Part shown: in pieces, positions 17,921 to 26,458 of the stretch | How the letters are laid out: the number at the start of each line of letters is the position of its first letter | Position numbering within the stretch: position 1 is the stretch's first letter | Origin: CAWCUK01 sp963798775 | GTDB taxonomy: Bacteria > Bacteroidota > Ignavibacteria > Ignavibacteriales > Ignavibacteriaceae | Assembly (NCBI GenBank): GCA_963798775.1 | Contig: CAWCUK010000004.1 | Location: forward strand, 310,001-374,000 | Direction of reading: 5' to 3' | DNA: 64,000 bases | Program-made: the position numbers and the translations under genes | The notes under the pieces: generated by a model | Told to the model about the DNA's origin: nothing | Seen by the model: only the letters and a program-made list of their open reading frames with translations | Database searches by the model: none

Positions 17921-19084
17921 ATGCCGTTTTATGTTAAAGTCGGAAAGGTTCCTCCAAAGCGTCATACAACTTTTTATAAAGATGACGGAAAATCTCTTTA
18001 CCGCGAGGAGCTTTTCAGTACAAAAGGTTTTTCCGGGATTTATTCGAACAAGTATCATATTTCCGCGCCGCCGCAGGTAAAGCAAATTGAGGAGATGTCA
18101 AAAGACATTTCAAATGAATGGAATGGCGCGCCTCTTCAGTATTATCATTTTTTTACTGATAATAAAAAGACTGATGGGAATTTTTTATCCGCCAGAAATG
18201 TATTTCTGAAAAATGAACATTGTGTTGTTTCTACGGCGCATGTTTCCGAAGATACTGATATTTTCTACAGAAACAGCTATAAGCATGAAATAGTTTTTAT
18301 TCATCACGGTAAAGGAGAATTTCTTTCCGAGTACGGAAAACTTCCTTTTGAACAGTGGGATTATATTGTAGTTCCAAAAGGAACAACTTATCAAATGAAG
18401 TTTGAAAATTTTAAGAACGTAAAGCTTTTCATAATCGAATCGGATACGCCGTTTGATATTCCGGCGCATTACCGAAACGAATACGGTCAATTAAAAGAAG
18501 ACGCGCCGTATTATGAACGCGATTTTCATCCTCCTCAATTTATGGAACCGGTTGATGAGAGGGGAGATTTTAAACTAATCTTAAAAGTCTCCGATAGAAC
18601 TTTTAAATACACTTTGCCGCATCATCCTTTTGATGTTGTCGGCTGGGACGGATTTCTTTATCCTTATACTTTTAACATAAAAGAATTCGCGCCGAAAGTA
18701 GGTAAAATTCATTTGCCGCCTCCGATTCATTTAATGTTTACAACACAGCATTTTGTTGTTTGTAATTTCGTTCCGCGTTTATTTGATTTTCATCCCGATT
18801 CAATTCCGGCGCCGTATTACCATTCTAATGTTGACAGCGATGAAGTTTTATATTATGTGCACGGAGATTTTATGTCGAGAAAAGGAATTAAAGAAGGAAG
18901 TATAACTTTGCATCCGATGGGAATTCCGCACGGGCCGCAGCCGGGAAAAACAGAAGCTTCAATCGGAAAAAAAGAAACGGATGAATACGCGATAATGATA
19001 GATACATTTACTCCGTTAAATGTTACAAAAAATGTAAAAGAAACCATGGCGGAAAATTATTCGCATTCATGGTTAGAAGAATAA
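17921..19084 (+). CDS. hmgA: Homogentisate 1,2-dioxygenase
   Basis: Ring-cleavage enzyme producing maleylacetoacetate. The 387-aa protein opens with MPFYVKVGKVPPKRHTTF and has the HmgA cupin core with the iron-site region PAPYYHSNVDSDEVLYYVHGDF and HPMGIPHGPQPG, where His-Glu-His ligands are expected. It belongs to the shorter bacterial type (human enzyme about 445 aa). It follows hpd by 39 bases with a good AGAGG site, matching the pathway order. Confidence 0.92.
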   Translation: MPFYVKVGKVPPKRHTTFYKDDGKSLYREELFSTKGFSGIYSNKYHISAPPQVKQIEEMSKDISNEWNGAPLQYYHFFTDNKKTDGNFLSARNVFLKNEHCVVSTAHVSEDTDIFYRNSYKHEIVFIHHGKGEFLSEYGKLPFEQWDYIVVPKGTTYQMKFENFKNVKLFIIESDTPFDIPAHYRNEYGQLKEDAPYYERDFHPPQFMEPVDERGDFKLILKVSDRTFKYTLPHHPFDVVGWDGFLYPYTFNIKEFAPKVGKIHLPPPIHLMFTTQHFVVCNFVPRLFDFHPDSIPAPYYHSNVDSDEVLYYVHGDFMSRKGIKEGSITLHPMGIPHGPQPGKTEASIGKKETDEYAIMIDTFTPLNVTKNVKETMAENYSHSWLEE

Positions 19085-19113
19085 TTTAATAATCTCTAAA
19101 ACAGAAAAAAGAA

Positions 19114-20235
19114 ATGATTAAAATTCCTGAACATGTTGAAAAACTAAAACCATATAAAGCGGGAAAACCAATAGAAGAACTCGCGAGAGAAAAAGGAATA
19201 GAAAAAATAGTTAAACTTGCCTCCAACGAAAATCCGCTCGGGCCTTCACCAAAAGCAATGGAAGCAATAAAAAAATTTATCCCGGGACTTCATCGATACA
19301 CAAATCCTTCGGCTTATAAACTTGTACACGCTATTGCTAAAAAGTATAACAAAAATCCTGGGGAAATTGTTACTGGAAGCGGCTCCGATTCTATTCTTCA
19401 ATATATTATAACCGCTTTCAGCGATGAAGATGATGAAATTTTAACTTCGGAAGGAACTTTCATCGGCTGGTATGTTAACGCGAATAAGTACGGAAGAAAA
19501 TCAAAACTTGTCCCTCTTAAAAATTTCTATTTTGATCTTGCCGCAATTGCTGAGGAAATAAATGAAAAGACGAAGATAATTTATTTGGCTAATCCTAATA
19601 ATCCGACCGGAACAATGTTTACCAAAAATGAATTTGAAGAATTTATGCAAAAAGTTCCCAAAAATGTTTTGATTGTTCTCGATGAAGCATATACGATTTA
19701 CGCGCAGGCAAATGCCGATTATCCTAATGGATTAGATTATGATTTTGAAAATTTAATTGTACTGCGGACTTTATCCAAGGCTTACGGATTAGCCGGATTG
19801 AGAATAGGTTTTGCTTTCGGGCCGGAGTATTTAATTAAAAATTTATATAAAGTAAAATTACCTTTCGAACCAAATTTGCTTGCGCAGGAAGCAGCTATCG
19901 CCGCTTTGGATGATGATGATTTTTTAGAAAGAACAGTAAAACAGAATGAAGAATCTTTACAAATGATGATGAAAAAATTTGATCTGCTTTATATGGCTTA
20001 TGTAAAAACCGCTGCCAATTTTCTTATGCTGCTTTTCCCGAGCGAGGAATTTACCCGCGAGTTTAATGAAGAATGTTTGTCTAAAGGTTTAATCCTTCGC
20101 CATGTTGATTCATTCGGAATTCCAAACGGAATAAGAATAAATTCCGGCACAAAAGAAGAAACTGAATTTGCGTTAGAAGTAATAGAGAATGTATATATAA
20201 ATTTAGCCGAAAAATTTAAACTTCATTCGGTTTAA
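19114..20235 (+). CDS. HisC-like PLP aminotransferase (probable aromatic amino acid aminotransferase here)
   Basis: Fold-type I aminotransferase resembling histidinol-phosphate aminotransferase: LASNENPLGPSPKAMEAI, the central NPNNPTGT, and the PLP lysine in TLSKAYGLAGLRIGF, with RINSGTKEE late in the protein (arginine for carboxylate binding). HisC-type enzymes often act on aromatic substrates. Its place between hmgA and the fumarylacetoacetase, with no his genes nearby, points to transamination of tyrosine to 4-hydroxyphenylpyruvate, the missing first step of the operon. Histidine synthesis remains possible. Confidence 0.85.
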   Translation: MIKIPEHVEKLKPYKAGKPIEELAREKGIEKIVKLASNENPLGPSPKAMEAIKKFIPGLHRYTNPSAYKLVHAIAKKYNKNPGEIVTGSGSDSILQYIITAFSDEDDEILTSEGTFIGWYVNANKYGRKSKLVPLKNFYFDLAAIAEEINEKTKIIYLANPNNPTGTMFTKNEFEEFMQKVPKNVLIVLDEAYTIYAQANADYPNGLDYDFENLIVLRTLSKAYGLAGLRIGFAFGPEYLIKNLYKVKLPFEPNLLAQEAAIAALDDDDFLERTVKQNEESLQMMMKKFDLLYMAYVKTAANFLMLLFPSEEFTREFNEECLSKGLILRHVDSFGIPNGIRINSGTKEETEFALEVIENVYINLAEKFKLHSV

Positions 20236-20255
20236 AATTTAAGAAGGAGTGTTTA

Positions 20256-21275
20256 ATGAAATTAGTTTCATATAGGAATAATAATGAAGAGCGAGTTGGA
20301 ATTTTTTATGAAAATAAAATTTATGATTTAAATGAAAACGGTAAAAAACTTAATCTTGAACTTCCGTCTAAAATGAATGAATTGCTTTCCGAAGGAAATA
20401 CAAAAATGCTGGAAGCTCAAAAAATTTTAGACGCGGTTAAGGAAGGAAAAGATTTGTTATTTGTAAACGCCGAAGAAAAACAACTTCTGGCTCCCGTACC
20501 GCATCCAACTTCCTGCAGAGACGCATACGCGTTTCGGCAGCATGTTGCAACCGCAAGAAGAAATCGCGGTGTTGATATGATTCCCGAATTCGATCAGTTT
20601 CCAGTATTCTATTTTACTAATCATAACGCTGTATTCGGGGAAGGTGAAATTGAACTGGAAGAAGATCATTTTAAAAAATTAGATTTTGAACTTGAAGCCG
20701 CTGTGGTCATCGGTAAAAAAGGAAAGAATATAAAAGCCTCCGAAGCCGATAATTACATTGCGGGATATATGATTATGAATGATCTTTCGGCAAGACAACT
20801 TCAAATGGAAGAAATGAAATTAAATTTAGGTCCCGCAAAAGGAAAAGATTTTGCGACTGTAATCGGCCCGTGGCTTGTAACTCCGGATGAACTTGAAAAT
20901 CAAAAGGAAGAAACTCCGCAAGGAAATAAATATAATTTAGAAATGAAGGCTTTTCACAACGGAAAACAAATAAGCCAAGGAAACGTAAAAGATATGAACT
21001 GGACTTTCGCCGAAATTATTGAACGAGCGTCATACGGAGTTGAACTTTTACCCGGAGATGTAATCGGTTCGGGTACTGTTGGAACCGGCTGTTATTTGGA
21101 ATTAAACGGAACTCGGAAACTTCAAGCAAAAGAAAAAGGAGAAGATTTTTCTCCTGTTTGGCTTCAGGACGGCGATATAATTGAACTTGAAATTGCGGGC
21201 CTTGGAAAGTTGAAAAACAAAATTGTAAAATCTAAAAACAATTATTCTATTCTTGATAAGAAAAAAAATGTTTAA
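20256..21275 (+). CDS. Fumarylacetoacetate hydrolase family protein (probable fumarylacetoacetase)
   Basis: FAH-fold hydrolase of 339 aa. The N-terminal domain is followed by the catalytic core with metal ligands in DFELEAAVVIGKKGKNI, the NDLSARQLQ motif, and AKGKDFATVIGPWLVT, then GDVIGSGTVGTGCYLEL. In this operon it should cleave fumarylacetoacetate to fumarate and acetoacetate. No maleylacetoacetate isomerase is encoded nearby, so it may act directly on maleylacetoacetate or be helped by a distant gene. A GAAGGAG site precedes the ATG. Confidence 0.87.
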   Translation: MKLVSYRNNNEERVGIFYENKIYDLNENGKKLNLELPSKMNELLSEGNTKMLEAQKILDAVKEGKDLLFVNAEEKQLLAPVPHPTSCRDAYAFRQHVATARRNRGVDMIPEFDQFPVFYFTNHNAVFGEGEIELEEDHFKKLDFELEAAVVIGKKGKNIKASEADNYIAGYMIMNDLSARQLQMEEMKLNLGPAKGKDFATVIGPWLVTPDELENQKEETPQGNKYNLEMKAFHNGKQISQGNVKDMNWTFAEIIERASYGVELLPGDVIGSGTVGTGCYLELNGTRKLQAKEKGEDFSPVWLQDGDIIELEIAGLGKLKNKIVKSKNNYSILDKKKNV

Positions 21276-21316
21276 CAATTCATAATCTTAATATTTAAAA
21301 AAATTTTTAAAAATAT

Positions 21317-22003
21317 ATGTTTCATTACAATCCTAAAGATTTACCTGTACCGAAAGTTCATCAATTATTACTTGGGGGAGTTGGGCCAAGGCCTATCGCA
21401 TTGGTTTCCACACTTTCGGTAGACGGAATTCCGAATCTTACCCCATTTTCTTTCTTTAATGTTTTCGGCGCCAATCCTCCGGTTCTTGCTTTTTCTCCTT
21501 CACGAAGAGGGCGGGACGCAACATTAAAAGACACTTATTATAATTTAATGAAGACAAAAGAGTGCGTTGTTCAATCTGTAACTTTCCCGATGGTTGAACA
21601 AATTAGTCTGGCTTCAACTCAATATCCGCCTGAAGTAGATGAATTTAAAAAAAGCGGTTTAACTCCTGTTGATTCTGATATTGTTAAACCAAAGCGTGTA
21701 AAAGAATCGCCTTTTCAAATGGAATGTAAACTACTTGAAATAAAAAGTTTTGGTGAAGGCGGAGCGTCTGCTAATATTGCTATTTGCGAAGTTGTAAGAT
21801 TTCATATTGCCGAAGATATTTTTGAAAATGGAATTATTCATCCGGATTTAATTGATTTGGTTGGGAGAATGTCGGGCAATTTTTACAACCGCGCAAGCGG
21901 AAATTCTATTTTTGAAATAGAAAAACCCGTTCTAAAAAAAGGAATCGGTTACGATGAAATTCCCGCATTCATAAAAGAATTCTCATATATATTCAGCGAA
22001 TAA
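21317..22003 (+). CDS. Flavin reductase-like (FMN-binding split barrel) protein
   Basis: The N-terminus has GVGPRPIALVSTLSVDGIPNLTPFSFFNVFGANPP, the standard signature of the flavin reductase/DIM6-NTAB split-barrel family that binds FMN. The protein is 228 aa, normal for the family. It is embedded in the tyrosine operon; similar proteins of this type are often found with aromatic degradation genes, but its reaction here is unknown. The next gene starts at a TTG one base after its stop. Confidence 0.82.
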   Translation: MFHYNPKDLPVPKVHQLLLGGVGPRPIALVSTLSVDGIPNLTPFSFFNVFGANPPVLAFSPSRRGRDATLKDTYYNLMKTKECVVQSVTFPMVEQISLASTQYPPEVDEFKKSGLTPVDSDIVKPKRVKESPFQMECKLLEIKSFGEGGASANIAICEVVRFHIAEDIFENGIIHPDLIDLVGRMSGNFYNRASGNSIFEIEKPVLKKGIGYDEIPAFIKEFSYIFSE

Positions 22004-22004
22004 T

Positions 22005-22292
22005 TTGGGAAAATTCGGAAACATAGAAATTATTCCAACCGAGGATGAAGTTAATGTTTTCATTTCTGAAGTTGAGGGAAAAGAGTTTGAAGGATTTGAA
22101 GCCACGGAAGAAGCTTTTTATCGTTACCAACGGCATAATAAATATTCACTGATGTTAAAGGCGGCAATAATTCTTGCGGAAGAAAATCACCCCAAAAAGA
22201 AATTATTTATTGAACTTTCAGCAAAACGCGCGCTTGAAATGAATGATTCGCAATTTGCCTGGTGCGCCGCGCTTTACGCCGAAAAAGTTTAA
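22005..22292 (+). CDS. Small conserved-looking protein of unknown function
   Basis: 95 aa, TTG start one base after the flavin-reductase stop and 8 bases before the next gene, so clearly translated within the operon. It is acidic and helical, with no signal peptide, membrane segment or metal motif. Segments such as FYRYQRHNKYSLMLKAAIILAEEN suggest an alpha-helical adaptor or subunit. I do not recognise the family. Its tight fit between two enzymes suggests it works with the flavin protein or acetoacetyl-CoA synthetase. Confidence 0.65.
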   Translation: MGKFGNIEIIPTEDEVNVFISEVEGKEFEGFEATEEAFYRYQRHNKYSLMLKAAIILAEENHPKKKLFIELSAKRALEMNDSQFAWCAALYAEKV

Positions 22293-22300
22293 TCATTTAA

Positions 22301-24283
22301 ATGGAGAAGATTTTGAAAGAACCAATCTGGCATCCATCTAATGAGAGAATAAAGAATTCCAACATGGCCGCTTTTATGCGTTATGTTGAAAATCTTATAA
22401 ACAAACCTATTAAAAATTATTCTGATTTATACGAATGGTCAATTTCAGACATTGAAGAATTTTGGAAATCAATTTGGGTTTTATGCGGCGTAATAAGATC
22501 GAAAGAATATGGTAAAATTCTATCTGAAAATAAAATGCCCGGCGCAAAATGGTTTGAGGGAGCCAGATTAAATTTTGCTGAAAATCTTCTTAAATATAAA
22601 GATGAACATCCCGCGATCATCAGTTACAGAGAAGATCAAAAAACTATAAGATTAACTTATAAAGAATTATATCCGCAAGTTGCAAAATGTGCCGAAGGTT
22701 TAAAAAAACTCGGCGTACAAAAAGGAGATAGAGTAGCGGCTTTTATAAATAATATTCCAGAAGCAATAATCGGAATGCTGGCCACGACAAGCATCGGGGC
22801 TGTTTGGTCTTCTTGCTCGCCGGATTTCGGCCTGCAAGGCGTGCTCGATCGTTTCGGGCAAATTCAGCCGAAAATACTTTTTGCCGTCGAAGAATATCAA
22901 TACAATGGGAAAAAAATAAATTGCTCTGAAAAAATTAAAGAAATTGCAAACAGCATACCGGAAATAGAAAAAGTTATTGTTATTCCAAAGTTATATGATT
23001 TTAGCGGAAAGCAGGAATTAAAAGAGAATAATTTAGTGCCGGGAAAAACCGTTCATCTTTCTCAACTACTTAATAATGAAGCAAAAGAAATTAATTTTGA
23101 ACAGCTTCCGTTCGATCACCCGGTTTATATAATGTATTCTTCGGGAACAACGGGAATTCCTAAATGTATAGTTCACGGCGCCGGAGGAACTTTGCTTCAG
23201 CATTTCAAAGAGTTATCGCTTCATACAAATTTAAAGCGGCACGATGTAATATCTTATTTTACAACCTGCGGCTGGATGATGTGGAATTGGCTGGTGAGTT
23301 CATTAAATATCGGGGCAACAATATTTTTATATGATGGAAGTCCGGCATATCCTAACCTAAATATTTTATGGAAAAAAATTGAAGAAGAAAAAATCACAGT
23401 TTTCGGAACGAGTCCAAAATTTATAAGCATTTGTGAAAAATCAGAAATTAATCCAAAAAGAGATTATAATCTTTCATCGCTTCAAACAATATTATCAACC
23501 GGTTCTCCGCTTTCCGTAGAAAATTTTGAGTATGTTTATTCTAAAGTTAAAGAAGACGTTCAGCTTTCATCTATAAGCGGCGGGACAGATATTGTTTCTT
23601 GTTTTATGCTGGGAAATCCTGTTCTTCCGGTTTACCGCGGAGAAATTCAATCACGCGGTTTGGGAATGAAAGTGGAATCTTTTAATGATGAAGGAAATCC
23701 GGTTCTGGAAGAAAAAGGAGAACTGGTATGCACAGCTCCGTTTCCTTCTATGCCTATTTATTTTTGGAATGATGAAGAAGGAGAAAAATATAAAGCGGCT
23801 TATTTTGAATATTATCCCGGAGTTTGGCGCCACGGCGATTTTATTAAAATTACCGAAAACGGGGGAGTTATAATTTACGGAAGATCAGACGCGACTTTAA
23901 ATCCGGGCGGAGTTAGAATAGGAACCGCGGAAATTTATAGAATAGTTGAAAAAATGGATGAAGTTTTAGACAGCATAGTTATTGGACAAAATCGTAAAAA
24001 TGATATTCAAATTATTCTTTTTGTTGTTCTTAAAAATGACGCGAAATTAAATAAAGAATTAACAGATAAGATAAAAGCTAAAATAAAACTGGAAGCAACC
24101 CCGCGACATGTTCCCGCGAAAATTTTTCAAGTAGATGAAGTTCCGAGAACAATAAGCGGTAAAAAAGTAGAATTGGCAGTAACAAAAATATTTAACGACG
24201 AAGAAGTAGTAAATGAAGACGCGCTCGCGAACCCCGCTTCGCTGAAAGAATTTAAATTACTTGCTCAAGAACTAACAAAGTAA
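22301..24283 (+). CDS. aacS: Acetoacetyl-CoA synthetase
   Basis: ANL-superfamily ligase that activates acetoacetate with CoA and ATP. The N-terminus PIWHPSNERIKNSNMAAFM, the long linker, and the phosphate-binding YSSGTTGIPKCIVHGAGGTLLQH are specific to AacS rather than acetyl-CoA synthetase. GRSDATLNPGGVRIGTAEIYRI and SGKKVELAV (catalytic lysine region) complete the C-terminal domain. Length of 660 aa is right. It uses the acetoacetate released by fumarylacetoacetase, so the operon delivers tyrosine carbon as fumarate and acetoacetyl-CoA. Confidence 0.95.
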   Translation: MEKILKEPIWHPSNERIKNSNMAAFMRYVENLINKPIKNYSDLYEWSISDIEEFWKSIWVLCGVIRSKEYGKILSENKMPGAKWFEGARLNFAENLLKYKDEHPAIISYREDQKTIRLTYKELYPQVAKCAEGLKKLGVQKGDRVAAFINNIPEAIIGMLATTSIGAVWSSCSPDFGLQGVLDRFGQIQPKILFAVEEYQYNGKKINCSEKIKEIANSIPEIEKVIVIPKLYDFSGKQELKENNLVPGKTVHLSQLLNNEAKEINFEQLPFDHPVYIMYSSGTTGIPKCIVHGAGGTLLQHFKELSLHTNLKRHDVISYFTTCGWMMWNWLVSSLNIGATIFLYDGSPAYPNLNILWKKIEEEKITVFGTSPKFISICEKSEINPKRDYNLSSLQTILSTGSPLSVENFEYVYSKVKEDVQLSSISGGTDIVSCFMLGNPVLPVYRGEIQSRGLGMKVESFNDEGNPVLEEKGELVCTAPFPSMPIYFWNDEEGEKYKAAYFEYYPGVWRHGDFIKITENGGVIIYGRSDATLNPGGVRIGTAEIYRIVEKMDEVLDSIVIGQNRKNDIQIILFVVLKNDAKLNKELTDKIKAKIKLEATPRHVPAKIFQVDEVPRTISGKKVELAVTKIFNDEEVVNEDALANPASLKEFKLLAQELTK

Positions 24284-24325
24284 TATTTTTGCAACCAATC
24301 ATTCTATTTATAAAAAGAAGAAATT

Positions 24326-24673
24326 ATGAGTTTTTCAAAAGAAGAAGTCTCGGATATAATTATTGAAGTTATACATTATAAACGTGCCACCAATAAAGAA
24401 GCCCAAGAATTTTATAAAATTTTAGAAAAAGATATTGAACAAGGCAAAGTTAAAATTGTTGTAGATTTTGGAAATTGTGAATTTATGGATTCATCTTTTT
24501 TGGGATTATTAATCAGCACTCTCAAGAAAGTTGAAAAATTAGGCGGAACATTAAAAATTTCAGCGGCTCATGGCGACGCGCAGGCAATTTTAGAAATAAC
24601 GAGTGCTAATCAAATTTTTGATATTTACGGTTCTAAAGATGAAGCTGTAATGAGCTTTATTGAAAATCAGTAA
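24326..24673 (+). CDS. STAS-domain protein (anti-sigma factor antagonist type)
   Basis: 115-aa single STAS domain. IVVDFGNCEFMDSSFLGLLISTLKKV contains the conserved serine (DSS) that is phosphorylated by anti-sigma kinases in the SpoIIAA/RsbV family, followed by LKISAAHGDAQAILEITSANQIF. It controls a partner-switching pathway; no kinase or phosphatase is adjacent. The gap of 42 bases after aacS leaves open whether it belongs to that operon. Confidence 0.85.
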   Translation: MSFSKEEVSDIIIEVIHYKRATNKEAQEFYKILEKDIEQGKVKIVVDFGNCEFMDSSFLGLLISTLKKVEKLGGTLKISAAHGDAQAILEITSANQIFDIYGSKDEAVMSFIENQ

Positions 24674-24704
24674 CTTTTTATATTTTAATAAGTTAAGCGG
24701 ATCT

Positions 24705-24731
24705 GCCTTATACTGATTATACGTATAAGGC
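24705..24731. terminator. Weak stem-loop between convergent genes
   Basis: GCCTTATAC (24705-24713) and GTATAAGGC (24723-24731) form a perfect 9-bp stem around the stop codon of the leftward thioredoxin gene, 32 bases after the STAS stop. No strong T-run follows on either side, so the terminator role is uncertain. Confidence 0.45.
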
Positions 24732-25526
24732 GCTTCCGAAATCTCTTCTGTATTTAAGAGTAATTGGATTATCTTCTCCTAAATATTTAAAAGTAGCAAC
24801 ACATGCTTTACGTGCTCCGTCATTATCATAATTTCTGTCATTTCGGATCACGTTTATAAATTTTTCAAGAGCAAGTTCAAAATTCTTTTCTTTAAGATAT
24901 TCTATCGCGGAAAAATATTCTTCTTTCACATCTGATTGAGGATATTCCGCTAACTTATCTTTAATTTCAAAAAGATGCGCAAATGTCTGCAGCGCTTCAA
25001 CAAGATCTAAATTATCAACGGAAGTATCGGCATTTTTAGCCAAATTTTCTGCTTTTTCCCAATCATTAAATATAATTGCTTTGGCTAAAATTAATTGTGC
25101 TCCCTCATTACCGGGATCTTCGGCTAGAATTGATTCAAGAATAATTTTCGCTCTTTCGGATTCATTATTCGCTAACAAAATATTTGCTTCTTTAATTTTT
25201 CCCTCAAATTTATTCGGAATAGCTTTTTTCAACCAAGATTCAATCATATGCTCCGGGAGTGCTCCCGTAAATTCATCTGTAACTTTTCCGTCAATAAATA
25301 ATTTTACATTCGGAATTCCTTTTATTCCGTATTTCTGTGAAATTTCCGGATTTTCGTCTGTATTTAATTTTACAAGTTCCCAATCGTCTTTATATTTTTT
25401 TGAAAGACGATCCAGAATTGGGCCTAAAACTCTGCACGGCCCACACCATTCAGCCCAAAAATCTACAAGAATCGGGATTTCTTTACTTCTTTCTAATACT
25501 TCTTTATCAAAATCAGTCATTTGCAT
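24717..25526 (-). CDS. Thioredoxin-TPR protein (CnoX/YbbN-like)
   Basis: Residues about 1-105 form a thioredoxin domain with the active site WAEWCGPCRVLGP. Residues about 120-269 are TPR-like helices (NESERAKIILESILAEDPGNEGAQLILAKA). This architecture matches CnoX/YbbN, a chaperone-holdase linking redox control to protein folding. Unlike E. coli YbbN, which lacks the second cysteine, the CGPC pair here is complete, so dithiol activity is expected. The start is ATG 25526; an ATG two codons later is also possible. It lies downstream of the methyltransferase genes on the same strand. Confidence 0.88.
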   Translation of the reverse strand: MQMTDFDKEVLERSKEIPILVDFWAEWCGPCRVLGPILDRLSKKYKDDWELVKLNTDENPEISQKYGIKGIPNVKLFIDGKVTDEFTGALPEHMIESWLKKAIPNKFEGKIKEANILLANNESERAKIILESILAEDPGNEGAQLILAKAIIFNDWEKAENLAKNADTSVDNLDLVEALQTFAHLFEIKDKLAEYPQSDVKEEYFSAIEYLKEKNFELALEKFINVIRNDRNYDNDGARKACVATFKYLGEDNPITLKYRRDFGSALYV

Positions 25527-25546
25527 TCACCATATTTTTAGTAATA

Positions 25547-26443
25547 TTAGATATTCAAAGATGAGAAACGATTCACATTTTGATGAATAATTTTTATATG
25601 TTCGGGAGTAGTGCCACAGCAGCCGCCGATAATATTTACTCCTGCTTTAATTAATTCTTCAACTTTCGGCGAAATAATTTCCGGTGTTTCATTATAAACT
25701 AAAACCCCGTTTAATAATTGAGGAATGCCCGCGTTTGCCTGCGCCAAAATTAATTTATTTGTATACAATTTAATTTCCTTTACAACTCCGACCATTTCAT
25801 CGAAACCTCTGCCGCAGTTTGAACCTAAAATATCAGCCCCTAATGATTCTAATGTTTTTACGGCAGTTTCTATATCAACACCCCATTGTGTTTTAAAACC
25901 GCCGGGCGTTTTTTCAAAAGTCATCGCCGTTGAAACAGGAAGAGAAGTATTCTCTTTTACCGCTTTTAAAGCCGCCGACATTTCCTCGAGCGCCATCATT
26001 GTTTCAATAAAAATAACATCAGCTCCGGCTTCTTCTAAAATTTTTGCTTGTTCCGCAAAAGCATAATAAGCTTCTTCTTCAGTTACAGCTCCGAAAGGCT
26101 CTAGCAGCTCACCTATAGGGCCGATTGAGCCCGCGATAAATTTCGCTTCCGGTTTTACATCTTTAGCTAAACTTACTGCGGCGGTATTAAATTCTTTAAC
26201 TCGATCTTCAAAATTAAATGTTTTTAATCTTATTCTATTTCCCCCGAAGGTATTTGTAGTTACAATGTCTGAACCTGAATCGTAATATTCTTTATAAATG
26301 GATTTAATAATTTCCGGATGAGTTATATTATATTCTTCCGGGCATGAACCGGTTGATAAACCTTTTATTTGAAGTTGGGTTCCCATTGCGCCGTCACTTA
26401 TTAAAATTTTATTTTTCTGTAGAAAAGATAAAAAGTTGTTCAT
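25547..26443 (-). CDS. Homocysteine S-methyltransferase domain protein
   Basis: Pfam S-methyl_trans type barrel of 298 aa. It starts with ILISDGAMGTQLQ and has the zinc-binding cysteines in LGSNCGRG and IGGCCGTTPEH. It resembles the homocysteine half of MetH or betaine-homocysteine methyltransferases but lacks cobalamin and folate modules. In the family the zinc activates homocysteine for methylation. It lies 15 bases downstream of the URO-D-type methyltransferase gene, so the methyl group may come from that partner via a corrinoid protein encoded elsewhere. Confidence 0.88.
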   Translation of the reverse strand: MNNFLSFLQKNKILISDGAMGTQLQIKGLSTGSCPEEYNITHPEIIKSIYKEYYDSGSDIVTTNTFGGNRIRLKTFNFEDRVKEFNTAAVSLAKDVKPEAKFIAGSIGPIGELLEPFGAVTEEEAYYAFAEQAKILEEAGADVIFIETMMALEEMSAALKAVKENTSLPVSTAMTFEKTPGGFKTQWGVDIETAVKTLESLGADILGSNCGRGFDEMVGVVKEIKLYTNKLILAQANAGIPQLLNGVLVYNETPEIISPKVEELIKAGVNIIGGCCGTTPEHIKIIHQNVNRFSSLNI

Positions 26444-26458
26444 GTAATATTTCCTTTA

